39,783 bases of DNA, taken from positions 1 to 39,783 of IMG/VR virus record IMGVR_UViG_3300047673_000355. One strand, 5' to 3'. The DNA is from a virus. Below are positions 15,353 through 22,002 of this stretch, in pieces. Position numbers and translations under genes: made by a program. The notes under the pieces were generated by a model that ran no database searches, had not been told where the DNA came from, and was given only the letters and a program-made list of their open reading frames with translations. Within the stretch, counting starts at the first letter, position 1. Every line of letters starts with the position of its first letter.

Positions 15353-15625
15353 TCAGGCGTCCGGCTCCGGGTGCCGCACGATCCGCTTCAGCTCGCGCTC
15401 CACCTCGTACCGGTTCTGCCCGGTCGCCTCGGCGTGCGCGGTGATCGCCGCCTGCACCGCCGCCGCGGTGTCCACGGTGAGCCGGGACTCCTGCTGCTCG
15501 GTCCACGCTGCGGTCTCCAGCGCGATCAGCTCGTCGGTCAGTTCGATTGCCGCGGAGCGGATCGTACGACGCGGCCGGGCTGAGACTGCGATGGCCCCGC
15601 CGCCGGTCAGGACGGTCAGGGCCAT
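15353..15625 (-). CDS. 90-aa hypothetical protein divergent from the XRE regulator
   Basis: Start ATG 15625 (minus) was chosen because the upstream extension lies antisense to the regulator gene. The protein begins MALTVLTGGGAIAVSA, then has a basic turn and two helices, ending NRYEVERELKRIVRHPEPDA. The VQAAITAHAEATGQNRYEVE segment could be a small helical DNA-binding or partner domain. It is 64 bp from the divergent regulator start, and the gap holds a perfect inverted repeat, so the two are probably co-regulated. Confidence 0.6.
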   Translation of the reverse strand: MALTVLTGGGAIAVSARPRRTIRSAAIELTDELIALETAAWTEQQESRLTVDTAAAVQAAITAHAEATGQNRYEVERELKRIVRHPEPDA

Positions 15626-15656
15626 CGGGGGCACCCAGCGGAGCCGACCGCGGGTA

Positions 15657-15681
15657 CCGTTCTGGTGTCGAGTCAGAACGG
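15657..15681. promoter_or_regulatory. Operator candidate: perfect inverted repeat
   Basis: CCGTTCTG (15657-15664), 9-bp spacer, CAGAACGG (15674-15681). The repeat ends 8 bp before the ATG of the XRE regulator and lies 31 bp from the divergent start at 15625. The position is typical of an autoregulatory operator controlling both genes. Confidence 0.65.
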
Positions 15682-15689
15682 AGTTCAGT

Positions 15690-16874
15690 ATGCACGCTCT
15701 GCCCCATGACCACACCGGCGCACGCATCAAGCGTCTGCGCCTCGAACGCCACCTCACCCAAAAGGCGCTGTGCGACCTGTCGCAGGTCCCGTACGGCACC
15801 CTGACGAAGATCGAACAGGGTGTCACGGCCGCCACCCCGTTCGTCATCGCGGCCGTTGCCCGCGCGCTCCGCGTCGAGGTCGCCACCGTCACCGGCCAGC
15901 CCTACGCCACGGAACTCCGCGCCGACGAACTGGACATCCTCGTCCAGCCGATCCGGGAGGCGCTCGACGTCTTCGACCTCGGCCCGGACCCGGATGTCCA
16001 CGCCCGCCCGCTGCCCCTCCTCCACGACGACGCCGAGGCGATGCTCGTCGCGGTCCGCGCCGGGGAGATCAAGCAGGTGGCCGGCCAACTGCCCGGTCTG
16101 CTGCTGGAGGCGACGACCGCGGCCCACGAGGTCGCGACCACCGAGGGATGGCTGCTCCTCGCATCCACCTACCGCACCGCGTACGACGTGGCCAGCAAAT
16201 TGGGCTACGGCGACCTCGCGGCCATCGCGCTGGCCCGGATGGACTGGGCGGCACAGCGCGGCTCCGACGCGGTGGTTGGCGCGATGGGCCGCTACATGCG
16301 GGCACTGACCTACCTCCGGGCCGGGCAGTACCGCACCGGAGACCGGCTCGTCCAGGTCGGACTCGGCACCCTCGCGCAGGCCGAGCCGGGACGCGAGCGG
16401 GACGTCCTCGTCGGGCAGCTCCACCTCGGGGCCGCAGTGATGGCCGGCCGGGCCCGTGACCGCGCCGCCGCCGAGGGGCACCTCGCCGAGGCCGAGCGGA
16501 TCGCCGCGGGCACTGGCGAGGCGACCACGGTGCACTGGCTGACCTTCGGCCCGACGAACGTGGCCGTGCACCGGGTGTCGGTCCTGGCCGAGCTGGACGA
16601 GTACGCCGCCGCCGCGCAGGCGGGCGCCGGGCTGCCCATGCCTCGGGACTGGCCGGCGTCCCGGCGGTCGCACCACTACGCCGAGCTGGCCCGCGCGCAG
16701 ATGTGGACCGGGGATCTCGACGCGGCGTTCGCGAACCTGCTCCGGGCGAGGAAGGCCGCGCCGCAGCAGGCTCGGTATCACCAGACTGTCCGGGAGACGT
16801 ACGCCGGGCTGGAGGCGGCGAAGCGTCAGCTGCCGGATTCGTTCCTCTCCTACGGCTCCTGGCTGGGCGCCTGA
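15690..16874 (+). CDS. XRE-family regulator with helical-repeat (TPR-like) C-terminus
   Basis: This 394-aa protein has an N-terminal XRE helix-turn-helix at about residues 8-62 (ARIKRLRLERHLTQKALCDL, VPYGTLTKIEQGVTAATPFV). The remaining about 320 residues are helical with paired-helix repeats rich in Ala/Leu/Arg (GRYMRALTYLRAGQYRTGDR, SHHYAELARAQMWTGDLDAA), consistent with TPR units. Such architecture is common in Streptomyces regulators and is also that of RRNPP peptide sensors, including arbitrium AimR. The ligand is unknown. A perfect inverted repeat lies at its start and a 16-bp-stem terminator follows. It may be host-derived. Confidence 0.78.
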   Translation: MHALPHDHTGARIKRLRLERHLTQKALCDLSQVPYGTLTKIEQGVTAATPFVIAAVARALRVEVATVTGQPYATELRADELDILVQPIREALDVFDLGPDPDVHARPLPLLHDDAEAMLVAVRAGEIKQVAGQLPGLLLEATTAAHEVATTEGWLLLASTYRTAYDVASKLGYGDLAAIALARMDWAAQRGSDAVVGAMGRYMRALTYLRAGQYRTGDRLVQVGLGTLAQAEPGRERDVLVGQLHLGAAVMAGRARDRAAAEGHLAEAERIAAGTGEATTVHWLTFGPTNVAVHRVSVLAELDEYAAAAQAGAGLPMPRDWPASRRSHHYAELARAQMWTGDLDAAFANLLRARKAAPQQARYHQTVRETYAGLEAAKRQLPDSFLSYGSWLGA

Positions 16875-16890
16875 CTGAACGTCAACCTCT

Positions 16891-16926
16891 GGCCCCGACT
16901 ATCCGAATCCTCGGATAGTCGGGGCC
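16891..16926 (+). terminator. Strong intrinsic terminator after the XRE regulator
   Basis: GGCCCCGACTATCCGA (16891-16906) pairs perfectly over 16 bp with 16911-16926 around a 4-base loop, followed by TTCT. It separates the regulator from the Cys-rich genes. Confidence 0.88.
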
Positions 16927-16975
16927 TTCTCGTGCGCCCACCATGTGGTCAGACCACGACGACATGGAGCCGACC

Positions 16976-17167
16976 ATGACGATCACCCTGCCCGACCCGG
17001 CCCGGCTGTCCGACGCGCAGCAGCGCGGCGCCAGCTGCGTCTGGTGCGCCACGCCGCTTTCACCGGGCGACGCCCACGACCTCGGGCCCCGGGCCGACCC
17101 GGCGTACACCTCCGTCACGTGGTTCCCCCGCTGCTGCCTCACCTGCTGGAAGGGACGGACACGATGA
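16976..17167 (+). CDS. Small zinc-ribbon-like protein
   Basis: This 63-aa protein has Cys21-x2-Cys24 and Cys53/54-x2-Cys57 pairs (CVWCATPLSPGDAHD, PRCCLTCW), a spacing that suits one structural zinc. Three in-frame ATGs exist (16943, 16964, 16976); 16976 is preferred because GGAG at 16966-16969 is well spaced. Similar short Cys-rich proteins occur beside XRE genes in Streptomyces. The last bases overlap the next gene (ATGA). The function is unknown; nucleic-acid or protein binding is possible. Confidence 0.6.
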   Translation: MTITLPDPARLSDAQQRGASCVWCATPLSPGDAHDLGPRADPAYTSVTWFPRCCLTCWKGRTR

Positions 17168-17307
17168 GCACCACCGAGAAACTCACCGCCGGGGAGCAGG
17201 CGTACCGCCGGTGGCTGTCGCACACCGCGACGTGCGCCACCTGCCGGGCATCCGCCGCCTGCCCCACTTCGGTACGGCTCGGCCGGGCGTGGAGGGCGGC
17301 ACGATGA
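17164..17307 (+). CDS. Tiny Cys-containing protein
   Basis: This 47-aa protein is coupled to both neighbours by ATGA overlaps. It has Cys24, Cys27 and Cys33 in TCATCRASAACP and an otherwise basic, helical sequence. A GGACGG ribosome site lies upstream. No family is recognised. The shared coupling suggests the three small proteins are made together, possibly as a complex. Confidence 0.55.
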   Translation: MSTTEKLTAGEQAYRRWLSHTATCATCRASAACPTSVRLGRAWRAAR

Positions 17308-17501
17308 TCTGCGTCTACTGCGACTGCACCATCACCGGGAAGGCCATCGTCGCCGCCGAGGGGCACTCCGCCTCCGGGGCCCGGCCCGACTCGTACGCCC
17401 ACCAGATGGACGACCCGGAGTGCACCGGTAGGCGGGCCGCGCCGAGCATCCTCCACCGGCAGCTCGACGAGATGCCGGCACCGCCGCCGAGGCGGCGCTG
17501 A
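17304..17501 (+). CDS. Tiny zinc-binding-type protein, third of a coupled trio
   Basis: This 65-aa protein begins MICVYCDCTITGKAIVAAEG, giving Cys3, Cys6 and Cys8, with further His/Cys at His20, His33 and Cys40. The arrangement resembles small zinc-binding proteins seen in Streptomyces and their phages. ATG 17304 overlaps the previous TGA, and GGAGGG is upstream. It converges with the minus-strand XRE gene, 11 bp apart at their stops. Role unknown. Confidence 0.58.
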   Translation: MICVYCDCTITGKAIVAAEGHSASGARPDSYAHQMDDPECTGRRAAPSILHRQLDEMPAPPPRRR

Positions 17502-17512
17502 CGCGCGGGTTG

Positions 17513-17758
17513 TCACCCGACGTCGCGGACCAGCTCGGCAAGCTGCACGCCGATCGCGTCGGCGATGCGGATCAGGTTGTCGATTCGCGGGCTGGCGTGG
17601 CCCTGCTCGATGCGGTTGTACGAGGCGAGCCCGATGCCAGCGCGGAGGCTGACTGCCTCCTGGGTGAGGCCAGCGTGCAGTCGGGCGGCTCGTATCCGGT
17701 CGCCGACGGCTCGACGGCGCGCGAGGACGCGGTCGTCGGGCAGCGGCTGGTGGTGCAC
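17513..17758 (-). CDS. Short XRE-family DNA-binding protein
   Basis: This 81-aa minus-strand protein starts at GTG. The HTH covers about residues 18-75: VGDRIRAARLHAGLTQEAVS, GIGLASYNRIEQGHASPRI, NLIRIADAIGVQLAELVRD. It is almost only a DNA-binding domain, like Cro or plasmid-type repressors. It faces the 483-bp gap before the integrase. The gap just upstream has nested inverted repeats (17778-17822) which are likely its operator, so it may control itself and transcription toward the integrase. Confidence 0.8.
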   Translation of the reverse strand: MHHQPLPDDRVLARRRAVGDRIRAARLHAGLTQEAVSLRAGIGLASYNRIEQGHASPRIDNLIRIADAIGVQLAELVRDVG

Positions 17759-17777
17759 CTGCCCACGGTCGCCGCAT

Positions 17778-17822
17778 CAAGATCATTTGTCTTTATGGTC
17801 AACCCTAAAATGGTTGATCTTG
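17778..17822. promoter_or_regulatory. Nested inverted repeats upstream of the short XRE gene
   Basis: CAAGATCA (17778-17785) is complementary to TGATCTTG (17815-17822). Inside, TCAACC (17799-17804) is complementary to GGTTGA (17812-17817) around CTAAAAT. The segment is A+T rich against a G+C-rich background and lies 20-64 bp before the minus-strand start, so it probably holds the promoter and operator of that gene. Confidence 0.6.
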
Positions 17823-17941
17823 GAATAGGTGGGTATCCCACGGGAACCCCCTCACCACAGCTCCCAGGGACACCGACTGGGACGCGCTGCGGCGGTCACT
17901 CGCACGAGGTCCGTCCATCCAGATGATGGAGCCGCGCGCAA

Positions 17942-17976
17942 CGGAACGGCCCCGGGAGGAATCCGGGGCCGTTCCG
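17942..17976. terminator. 14-bp perfect hairpin
   Basis: CGGAACGGCCCCGG (17942-17955), 7-base loop, CCGGGGCCGTTCCG (17963-17976). It stands in the intergenic stretch before the integrase, with no gene directly upstream, and would insulate the integrase region from transcription entering from the left. Confidence 0.7.
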
Positions 17977-18040
17977 CTTGTTACAACTCGACAACTATCC
18001 GCCCGCGTGGCGCCCACACCCAAGGCTGGATTGCGCCACA

Positions 18041-18229
18041 TCATGGGGCAGATAACTCCGGAAAACACGCTCATGATCGACCAGGTCAAACGCTCCGTAG
18101 TACAGCGCTAGCAGCGTGATAATTGCTGCCTACCGGCCGCACGTCTGCACCTCAATCAAGTCGTTGACCTGGTGTTTCGACTCTACAGACTTCTTCAAAG
18201 CGGTTGTATAGCGCTCATGGGGCAGATAA
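18041..18229. other. Candidate attP / integrase arm-site region
   Basis: TCATGGGGCAGATAA occurs at 18041-18055 and again at 18215-18229, and ACCAGGTCAA (18080-18089) is the inverse of TTGACCTGGT (18164-18173). The second 15-mer ends 12 bp before the integrase start. Paired arm-like repeats around a 100-150 bp core next to a tyrosine integrase are what an attP looks like. The core itself was not identified, and no tRNA 3' end is recognisable here. The full gap 17759-18241 has no supportable gene. Confidence 0.5.
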
Positions 18230-18241
18230 ATTCTTGGAGGC

Positions 18242-19198
18242 ATGGACGCTGCACGAGGGCCATTCACCCTCCTCCTCCGGTCGTGGGAGCTGTCACTCCG
18301 CTCCGACAACAAGTCGGCCGAGACCATCCGCTCCTACCTCCGCTCCGCGAATCTGTTCGCCGACTATCTCACTGATCCCCCACCTCCAGCGAAAGACTCC
18401 GAGGAGCCCACACCGGTTGCGACGGCCCCGGTCGACGACGTCCTCGACATCGTTAAGGCCCACGTGCAGGGGTTCGTCGTACACGAGATCGCCCGCACAT
18501 CGGCCAGCTCCGCGCGCAGCCGGTTCCTCGGTGTCCAGGCATGGCTGAAATGGCTCGTTGCCGAGGAGGAGATTCCCCGCTCCCCCGCGGAGGGCGTGAA
18601 GGCCCCGCAGGTCGAGGACCCCGAAGTGCCGATCCTCACCACGGACCAGCTCCAGACGCTACTCAGGTCGGTGGCCGGCAGGGAGTTCGCCGAGGTCCGC
18701 GACCGGGCGATGATCCTGCTCTGGCTCGACTCGGGCGTCCGGCTCTCCGAGGTGGTGGAGCGGGTCGTCGACGACGTCGACCTGGACATGCAGGTGATGC
18801 ACGTCATGGGGAAGGGGCGCCGTGGGCGAGCGGTGCCGTACGGCACTAAGACCGCGCAGGCCGTCGACCGCTACCTCCGCGCCCGCGCGCGGCACCCTTA
18901 CGGCAAGACGGTCGAGCACCTGTGGATCGGCCAGAAGACAAAGAAGCCGCTGACCGTGTCCGGCGCTGGAAAGCTCCTCGCCCGGCGGTCCGAAGCATGC
19001 GGCCTCGGCCGGATCCATCCGCACCAGTTCCGGCACACGTTCGCGCACATGTGGCTTGCGGCCGGCGGGACGGAGACCGACCTCATGCGGATCACCGGGT
19101 GGAAGTCACGGTCCATGGTCGACCGGTACGCCCGCTCCGCCGGTGCGGAGCGGGCCCGGGAGCAGCACCGAAAGCTCAGCCCGGGAGACCGTCTGTAA
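18242..19198 (+). CDS. Tyrosine-type site-specific integrase
   Basis: This 318-aa tyrosine recombinase integrates the phage genome. The N-terminal SAM-like core-binding domain covers about residues 8-115, the catalytic domain 125-318. Catalytic residues are visible: Arg167 (DSGVRLSEVV), Lys191 (VMGKGRRGRA), His261-x2-Arg264 (HQFRHTFAHMW), Trp287 in the second His/Trp position (TGWKS), and the nucleophile Tyr296 (MVDRYARSA). The ATG at 18242 has GGAGG only 1 base upstream, an unusually tight spacing. The transcript runs into a hairpin that includes its stop codon. Confidence 0.93.
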   Translation: MDAARGPFTLLLRSWELSLRSDNKSAETIRSYLRSANLFADYLTDPPPPAKDSEEPTPVATAPVDDVLDIVKAHVQGFVVHEIARTSASSARSRFLGVQAWLKWLVAEEEIPRSPAEGVKAPQVEDPEVPILTTDQLQTLLRSVAGREFAEVRDRAMILLWLDSGVRLSEVVERVVDDVDLDMQVMHVMGKGRRGRAVPYGTKTAQAVDRYLRARARHPYGKTVEHLWIGQKTKKPLTVSGAGKLLARRSEACGLGRIHPHQFRHTFAHMWLAAGGTETDLMRITGWKSRSMVDRYARSAGAERAREQHRKLSPGDRL

Positions 19199-19460
19199 GA
19201 CGGTCCCCGCCGTCCGGGTGCGGCGCAGCGGCGGAGGGCGGTTCGTCGTCCGGCCGTGTGTGCTCGCCCGGGCGCGCACGGTTCCACCGGTTCGAGTCGA
19301 CGCCCTCCTGGAACAGTTCGGTCAGCGCCTCGGCGATGCGCTCGGGTGGCCACGAGAAATCGATGGCCAGGTCGTAGGAAGTGAGGCTGTCCCGTAGTGC
19401 GACGGGCGCCTCGCCGCGTAGATCCATGGCGCTCACATGCACGCGCGGTCCCCTTGTCAT
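19176..19460 (-). CDS. Hypothetical protein convergent with integrase
   Basis: This 94-aa protein starts at ATG 19460 (minus), which is preceded by GGGGGT. A longer start at 19511 is possible but lacks a good ribosome site. The conserved-looking core is VHVSAMDLRGEAPVALRDSL, IDFSWPPERIAEALTELFQE, and the C-terminus is acidic and Pro-rich. The end overlaps the integrase by 23 bp tail to tail. I do not recognise a family. Its position between integrase and repressor suggests a lysogeny-expressed function. Confidence 0.6.
   Translation of the reverse strand: MTRGPRVHVSAMDLRGEAPVALRDSLTSYDLAIDFSWPPERIAEALTELFQEGVDSNRWNRARPGEHTRPDDEPPSAAAPHPDGGDRLTDGLPG
19187..19205. terminator. Hairpin at the integrase stop
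   Basis: GACCGTCT (19187-19194) pairs with AGACGGTC (19198-19205) around a 3-base loop. The integrase TAA lies in it. The minus-strand gene that ends at 19176 also crosses it, so it may serve both directions. Confidence 0.5.
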
Positions 19461-19607
19461 CCGACCCCCATTCCCATGCATGCATATGCCGCACGCACGT
19501 TCGAATCGCACGAGGTCGTGTCACTCTACGCTCATACCTGCTCTATTGGCGTCACCTAAACGAGTGCATCCGAAACGCGCCAGGACGGCCGAAAACGTGT
19601 GCGACAG

Positions 19608-20000
19608 CTACTGGCTGGTATGCGCTCGCTCGACGAACGCCCGGACCGTAGGCATGTCCCCATCCGTACGTCTGGGCTCGTGAGCGACGCGGACGACCGC
19701 GTCATCGTCGCCTGGCGGTGTATCGAACGGGTCGGTGACGACGATGCCGACATACTGCGCCATGGCCGCGGCCTGGACATCGGCCAGGGGGACGCCGAGG
19801 CCGGCCGCGATGGCGCGCAACACCTCTGGCGTGATCTTGATGCTGTGTCCGAGTACGAGGTTCCCTGCGGTCGACTTGCTCACCGTTGTCCCGGTCTCCG
19901 GGTCGACAGCACGCTGCGCGAAGGCGCGGATCGTGAGGGCGCGCCCGTCGCCTACGTGCTCTTGCACGAGGCGCGTGAGCGCATCGGTCTGATCCGGCAT
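19608..20000 (-). CDS. Probable immunity repressor (HTH)
   Basis: This 130-aa minus-strand protein starts at ATG 20000 with GAAAGGG at good spacing (a longer start at 20018 lacks one). An XRE-like HTH lies at about residues 20-80: LTIRAFAQRAVDPETG, VSKSTAGNLVLGHSIKITPE, VLRAIAAGLGVPLADVQAAA. It is divergent from the HTH gene starting at 20250, with a 249-bp control region full of GTGGACA half-sites between them. This matches a cI/cro-type switch. No dimerisation or peptidase domain is visible. Confidence 0.75.
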   Translation of the reverse strand: MPDQTDALTRLVQEHVGDGRALTIRAFAQRAVDPETGTTVSKSTAGNLVLGHSIKITPEVLRAIAAGLGVPLADVQAAAMAQYVGIVVTDPFDTPPGDDDAVVRVAHEPRRTDGDMPTVRAFVERAHTSQ

Positions 20001-20021
20001 TTTCGAGCCCTTTCGCATCCA

Positions 20022-20235
20022 CTGTCCACGTTGCGCCCGCTCTGTCTGACAGAAAACGCAAGTCAGACATGGCTAAGGCAACCCTTCCCCGTGGACAGTC
20101 ATTGTCCATGACCGTGGACAGCTCCCGCTACTGGGCGCGGCGCCTTTGGCCGGGTCTTTCCACGGACGCCACGTCCAGAAAACTGGACAAGCGCTGTTCT
20201 AAGTGCCATGCTGAGGGCGTCCAGAAACGTGGACA
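20022..20235. promoter_or_regulatory. Lysogeny switch control region with repeated GTGGACA half-sites
   Basis: Half-sites lie at 20022-20030 (CTGTCCACG), 20090-20098 and 20113-20121 (both CGTGGACAG), 20102-20110 (TTGTCCATG), 20173-20188 (GTCCAG-N4-CTGGAC) and 20219-20235 (GTCCAG, CGTGGACA). They form overlapping dyads between divergent repressor and HTH genes. A second, different dyad, TGTCTGAC (20043-20050) with GTCAGACA (20062-20069), lies nearer the repressor. Confidence 0.78.
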
Positions 20236-20249
20236 TCGGACGGAGGATC

Positions 20250-20654
20250 GTGGCCAGACGCTACCGAGTGCACAACGGAGCCCTGCTCAGACGGCTGCTC
20301 GACAGCCCGCGAGACGGAGAGCCGGGGAGCGTGAGGGAGCTGGCCGACCGCACCGGGCTCAGCAAGAGCAAGGTGCAGGCCCTCGTAGACGAAGACCGGC
20401 CAACGGTCACAGCAGATGAAGCACGAAACCTCGCCGGGGCGTACGGACTTGCGCCCCGCGCACTCGTACACCCCGCGTCCATGTCCATGGACATGGACTC
20501 TGACCCCCTCACACGGAAGGACAGCACCGATGGAGCTCACTCCCGAGCAGCGCTCGCTCCGAGCCCGCATCGCAGCCCAGACGAGCTGGGCGAACACGCT
20601 CGACCCGACGAGCCGTACGGCGAAGGCGCGAGCCGCGGCCGACACCCGCTTTGA
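20250..20654 (+). CDS. Cro-like HTH protein, first gene of the early operon
   Basis: This 134-aa protein starts at GTG 20250 behind CGGAGG. An upstream in-frame ATG at 20208 would place two operator half-sites inside the coding sequence. The HTH is visible at residues about 25-75 (GSVRELADRTGLSKSKVQAL, VTADEARNLAGAYGLAP). The last about 40 residues overlap the next gene and look like out-of-frame sequence, so the natural stop may have been lost; a one-base shift would end translation near 20501. A 22-bp palindrome lies in the gene at 20477-20498. Confidence 0.68.
   Translation: MARRYRVHNGALLRRLLDSPRDGEPGSVRELADRTGLSKSKVQALVDEDRPTVTADEARNLAGAYGLAPRALVHPASMSMDMDSDPLTRKDSTDGAHSRAALAPSPHRSPDELGEHARPDEPYGEGASRGRHPL
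20477..20498. promoter_or_regulatory. 22-bp perfect palindrome inside the Cro-like gene
   Basis: GTCCATGTCCA is followed at once by its complement TGGACATGGAC. It shares the GTCCA/TGGAC core with the switch half-sites 250-450 bp upstream, so it may be a further operator for the same repressor, acting on the 20530 gene or by looping. Confidence 0.6.
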
Positions 20655-20817
20655 GCGGCAGGCCCGCGAGCTTCACCCGGGCGCCACGGACGAGCAGATC
20701 GCCCGGGTTGCGAAGCACCTGCGGTCGGCGCACTTCTCGCGGATGGCACTCGCCTCGGCCAAGGCCCGCGCCGCCAAGGCCCGCCGCCCCGTCGGCCGCG
20801 CCGTCGTCGCCGCCTGA
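20530..20817 (+). CDS. Hypothetical helical basic protein
   Basis: This 95-aa protein starts at ATG behind GGAAGGA. It is nearly all helix: ELTPEQRSLRARIAAQTSWA, AAADTRFERQARELHPGATD, and VAKHLRSAHFSRMALASAKA, ending in a Lys/Arg/Ala tail. Similar small basic proteins occur in actinobacterial phages and genomes with unknown function. It overlaps the C-terminal region of the Cro-like gene by 125 bp. A 6-bp hairpin (20845-20862) follows in the gap before the next gene. Confidence 0.68.
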   Translation: MELTPEQRSLRARIAAQTSWANTLDPTSRTAKARAAADTRFERQARELHPGATDEQIARVAKHLRSAHFSRMALASAKARAAKARRPVGRAVVAA

Positions 20818-20912
20818 CCCGGCTTCACGAAATCGGGGCCACCCCGGACCCTGGCCGGTCCGAAAGCAGCCCCTCGGCAACACCCCAACAACACGCAGAA
20901 ATGAGGTCCACC

Positions 20913-21563
20913 GTGACCACTGACCCTACCCCCAGGGCGCGTGAGATCGCCGTGCACACCGTGCGCCGAGCGCTCCTCGCCCTCACCTACACCCCGGGCG
21001 AGACCGAGCAGCTGCTCACCGAACTCACCGCGCCCACCACCCCGGTGAACGACCAGCGCCTCGACGAGATCCTCGGCCGCGCCAACGCGGCGACGCCCGG
21101 CCCGTGGTGCAACGACTCGTGGGAGATCTACCAGGGGGCCGAGTACGAGCCGGGGATCTCCGTCTGGATCGGCGAGACGTGCCGCGCCGGGTCGATGGAC
21201 CAGGACCGGGCGGACGCCGAGTTCGTCGCCGCGGCCCGGAGTGATGTGCCGGCACTCGTCGCCGAGGTGCAGTCGCTGCACACCGAGGTCGACAAGCTGA
21301 AGCGCTCCGCCAGCTCGGCGGAGGAGGACTACCGGCGGGTGGTCCGGGGCGCCTCGCAGATCGAAGCCGGGCTGCGTGCCCGGGTCGACGAGATGCGGAA
21401 GCGCATCGCCGAGCTGACGGCAGCGGCCACCTGCGCGTCCCAGATCACCACTTCGCTCGGCACCTCCGAGTGCGCACTCCCGGTGCGCCACCAGGGGGAC
21501 CACCGGAACGCAGCGAAGAACCACCACTGGGACGACGCGCACGCGACAGGCGCCGCCCTGTGA
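20913..21563 (+). CDS. Phage protein with ATPGPW motif and coiled coil
   Basis: This 216-aa protein starts at GTG 20913, with GAGG 6 bp upstream (ATG 20901 is a less likely start). The segment AATPGPWCNDSWEIYQGAEY and the later DAEFVAAARSDVPALVAEVQ is a widely repeated actinobacteriophage pattern of unknown function. Residues about 115-185 form a coiled coil. The C-terminus carries a possible metal-binding CASQITTS..C.LPVRHQGDH segment. It is the first large gene of the early operon. It is coupled to the next gene by a GTGA overlap. Confidence 0.7.
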   Translation: MTTDPTPRAREIAVHTVRRALLALTYTPGETEQLLTELTAPTTPVNDQRLDEILGRANAATPGPWCNDSWEIYQGAEYEPGISVWIGETCRAGSMDQDRADAEFVAAARSDVPALVAEVQSLHTEVDKLKRSASSAEEDYRRVVRGASQIEAGLRARVDEMRKRIAELTAAATCASQITTSLGTSECALPVRHQGDHRNAAKNHHWDDAHATGAAL

Positions 21564-21667
21564 CCCCGGGCCCCGTGCGCGGTTGCGCCTTCGGGTGCCT
21601 GCCCTCGCTCGCCCTGTACCTGCTCCTCGGCCTCGCCATCGCCCGACTCCTCGGAGGCATCTCGTGA
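21560..21667 (+). CDS. Very small one-TM membrane protein
   Basis: This 35-aa product, VTPGPVRGCAFGC then LPSLALYLLLGLAIARLLGG, is a single membrane segment with two N-terminal Cys. The GTG start shares bases with the previous stop, and its TGA overlaps the next GTG. The exact two-way coupling and coding position argue that it is expressed. Role unknown. Confidence 0.5.
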   Translation: MTPGPVRGCAFGCLPSLALYLLLGLAIARLLGGIS

Positions 21668-22002
21668 TCATCCGTCGCCGTACGTACAACCAGCTCGTCG
21701 CCCGTGCCGACGCCTACGCCGAGACGGCCCGGACCTCGACCCGGGACGAGCAGGCCGCGTACCGGTCGGTCGCCCGGACCGCACTGCGCTCTGGCCGGCA
21801 CGCCGCCGAACTCACCCGGAGGCTCCACCGGGCGCTCGGCGCGGTCGCCCGAGAGCGCGCCGAGAGTGCCCGGCTGCGGGGCCAGCTCGCCACGCTCCAG
21901 GCCGCGTACGACAACGCGACGGGGCTCGACCACCCGGCGCTCGACGCGGGCGCCGACTGGCAGTCCCGGCGCGCCGACAAGCGCAAGGAGTACGCCGCGT
22001 GA
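21664..22002 (+). CDS. Coiled-coil hypothetical protein
   Basis: This 112-aa protein is highly charged and helical: YNQLVARADAYAETARTSTR, LTRRLHRALGAVARERAESA, LRGQLATLQAAYDNATG. It is probably a long coiled coil. It is coupled to neighbours on both sides by GTGA overlaps, placing it in the same translational chain as the Cas4-like nuclease. No family is recognised. Confidence 0.65.
   Translation: MIIRRRTYNQLVARADAYAETARTSTRDEQAAYRSVARTALRSGRHAAELTRRLHRALGAVARERAESARLRGQLATLQAAYDNATGLDHPALDAGADWQSRRADKRKEYAA

Noticed and set aside
17810-18111. Short plus-strand frames in the gap before the integrase
   Set aside because: One would start inside the nested operator and has no ribosome site; another contains the 14-bp terminator hairpin in mid-frame and lacks a proper start.
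18164-18195. TTCGACT-like stretch reminiscent of a tRNA T-loop near the integrase
   Set aside because: The flanking bases do not form a T-stem and no acceptor end follows, so it is not a tRNA fragment usable as an attachment core.
18130-18327. 65-codon minus-strand frame overlapping the integrase start
   Set aside because: It crosses the arm-like repeats and the integrase 5' end, has no ribosome site and no family resemblance.
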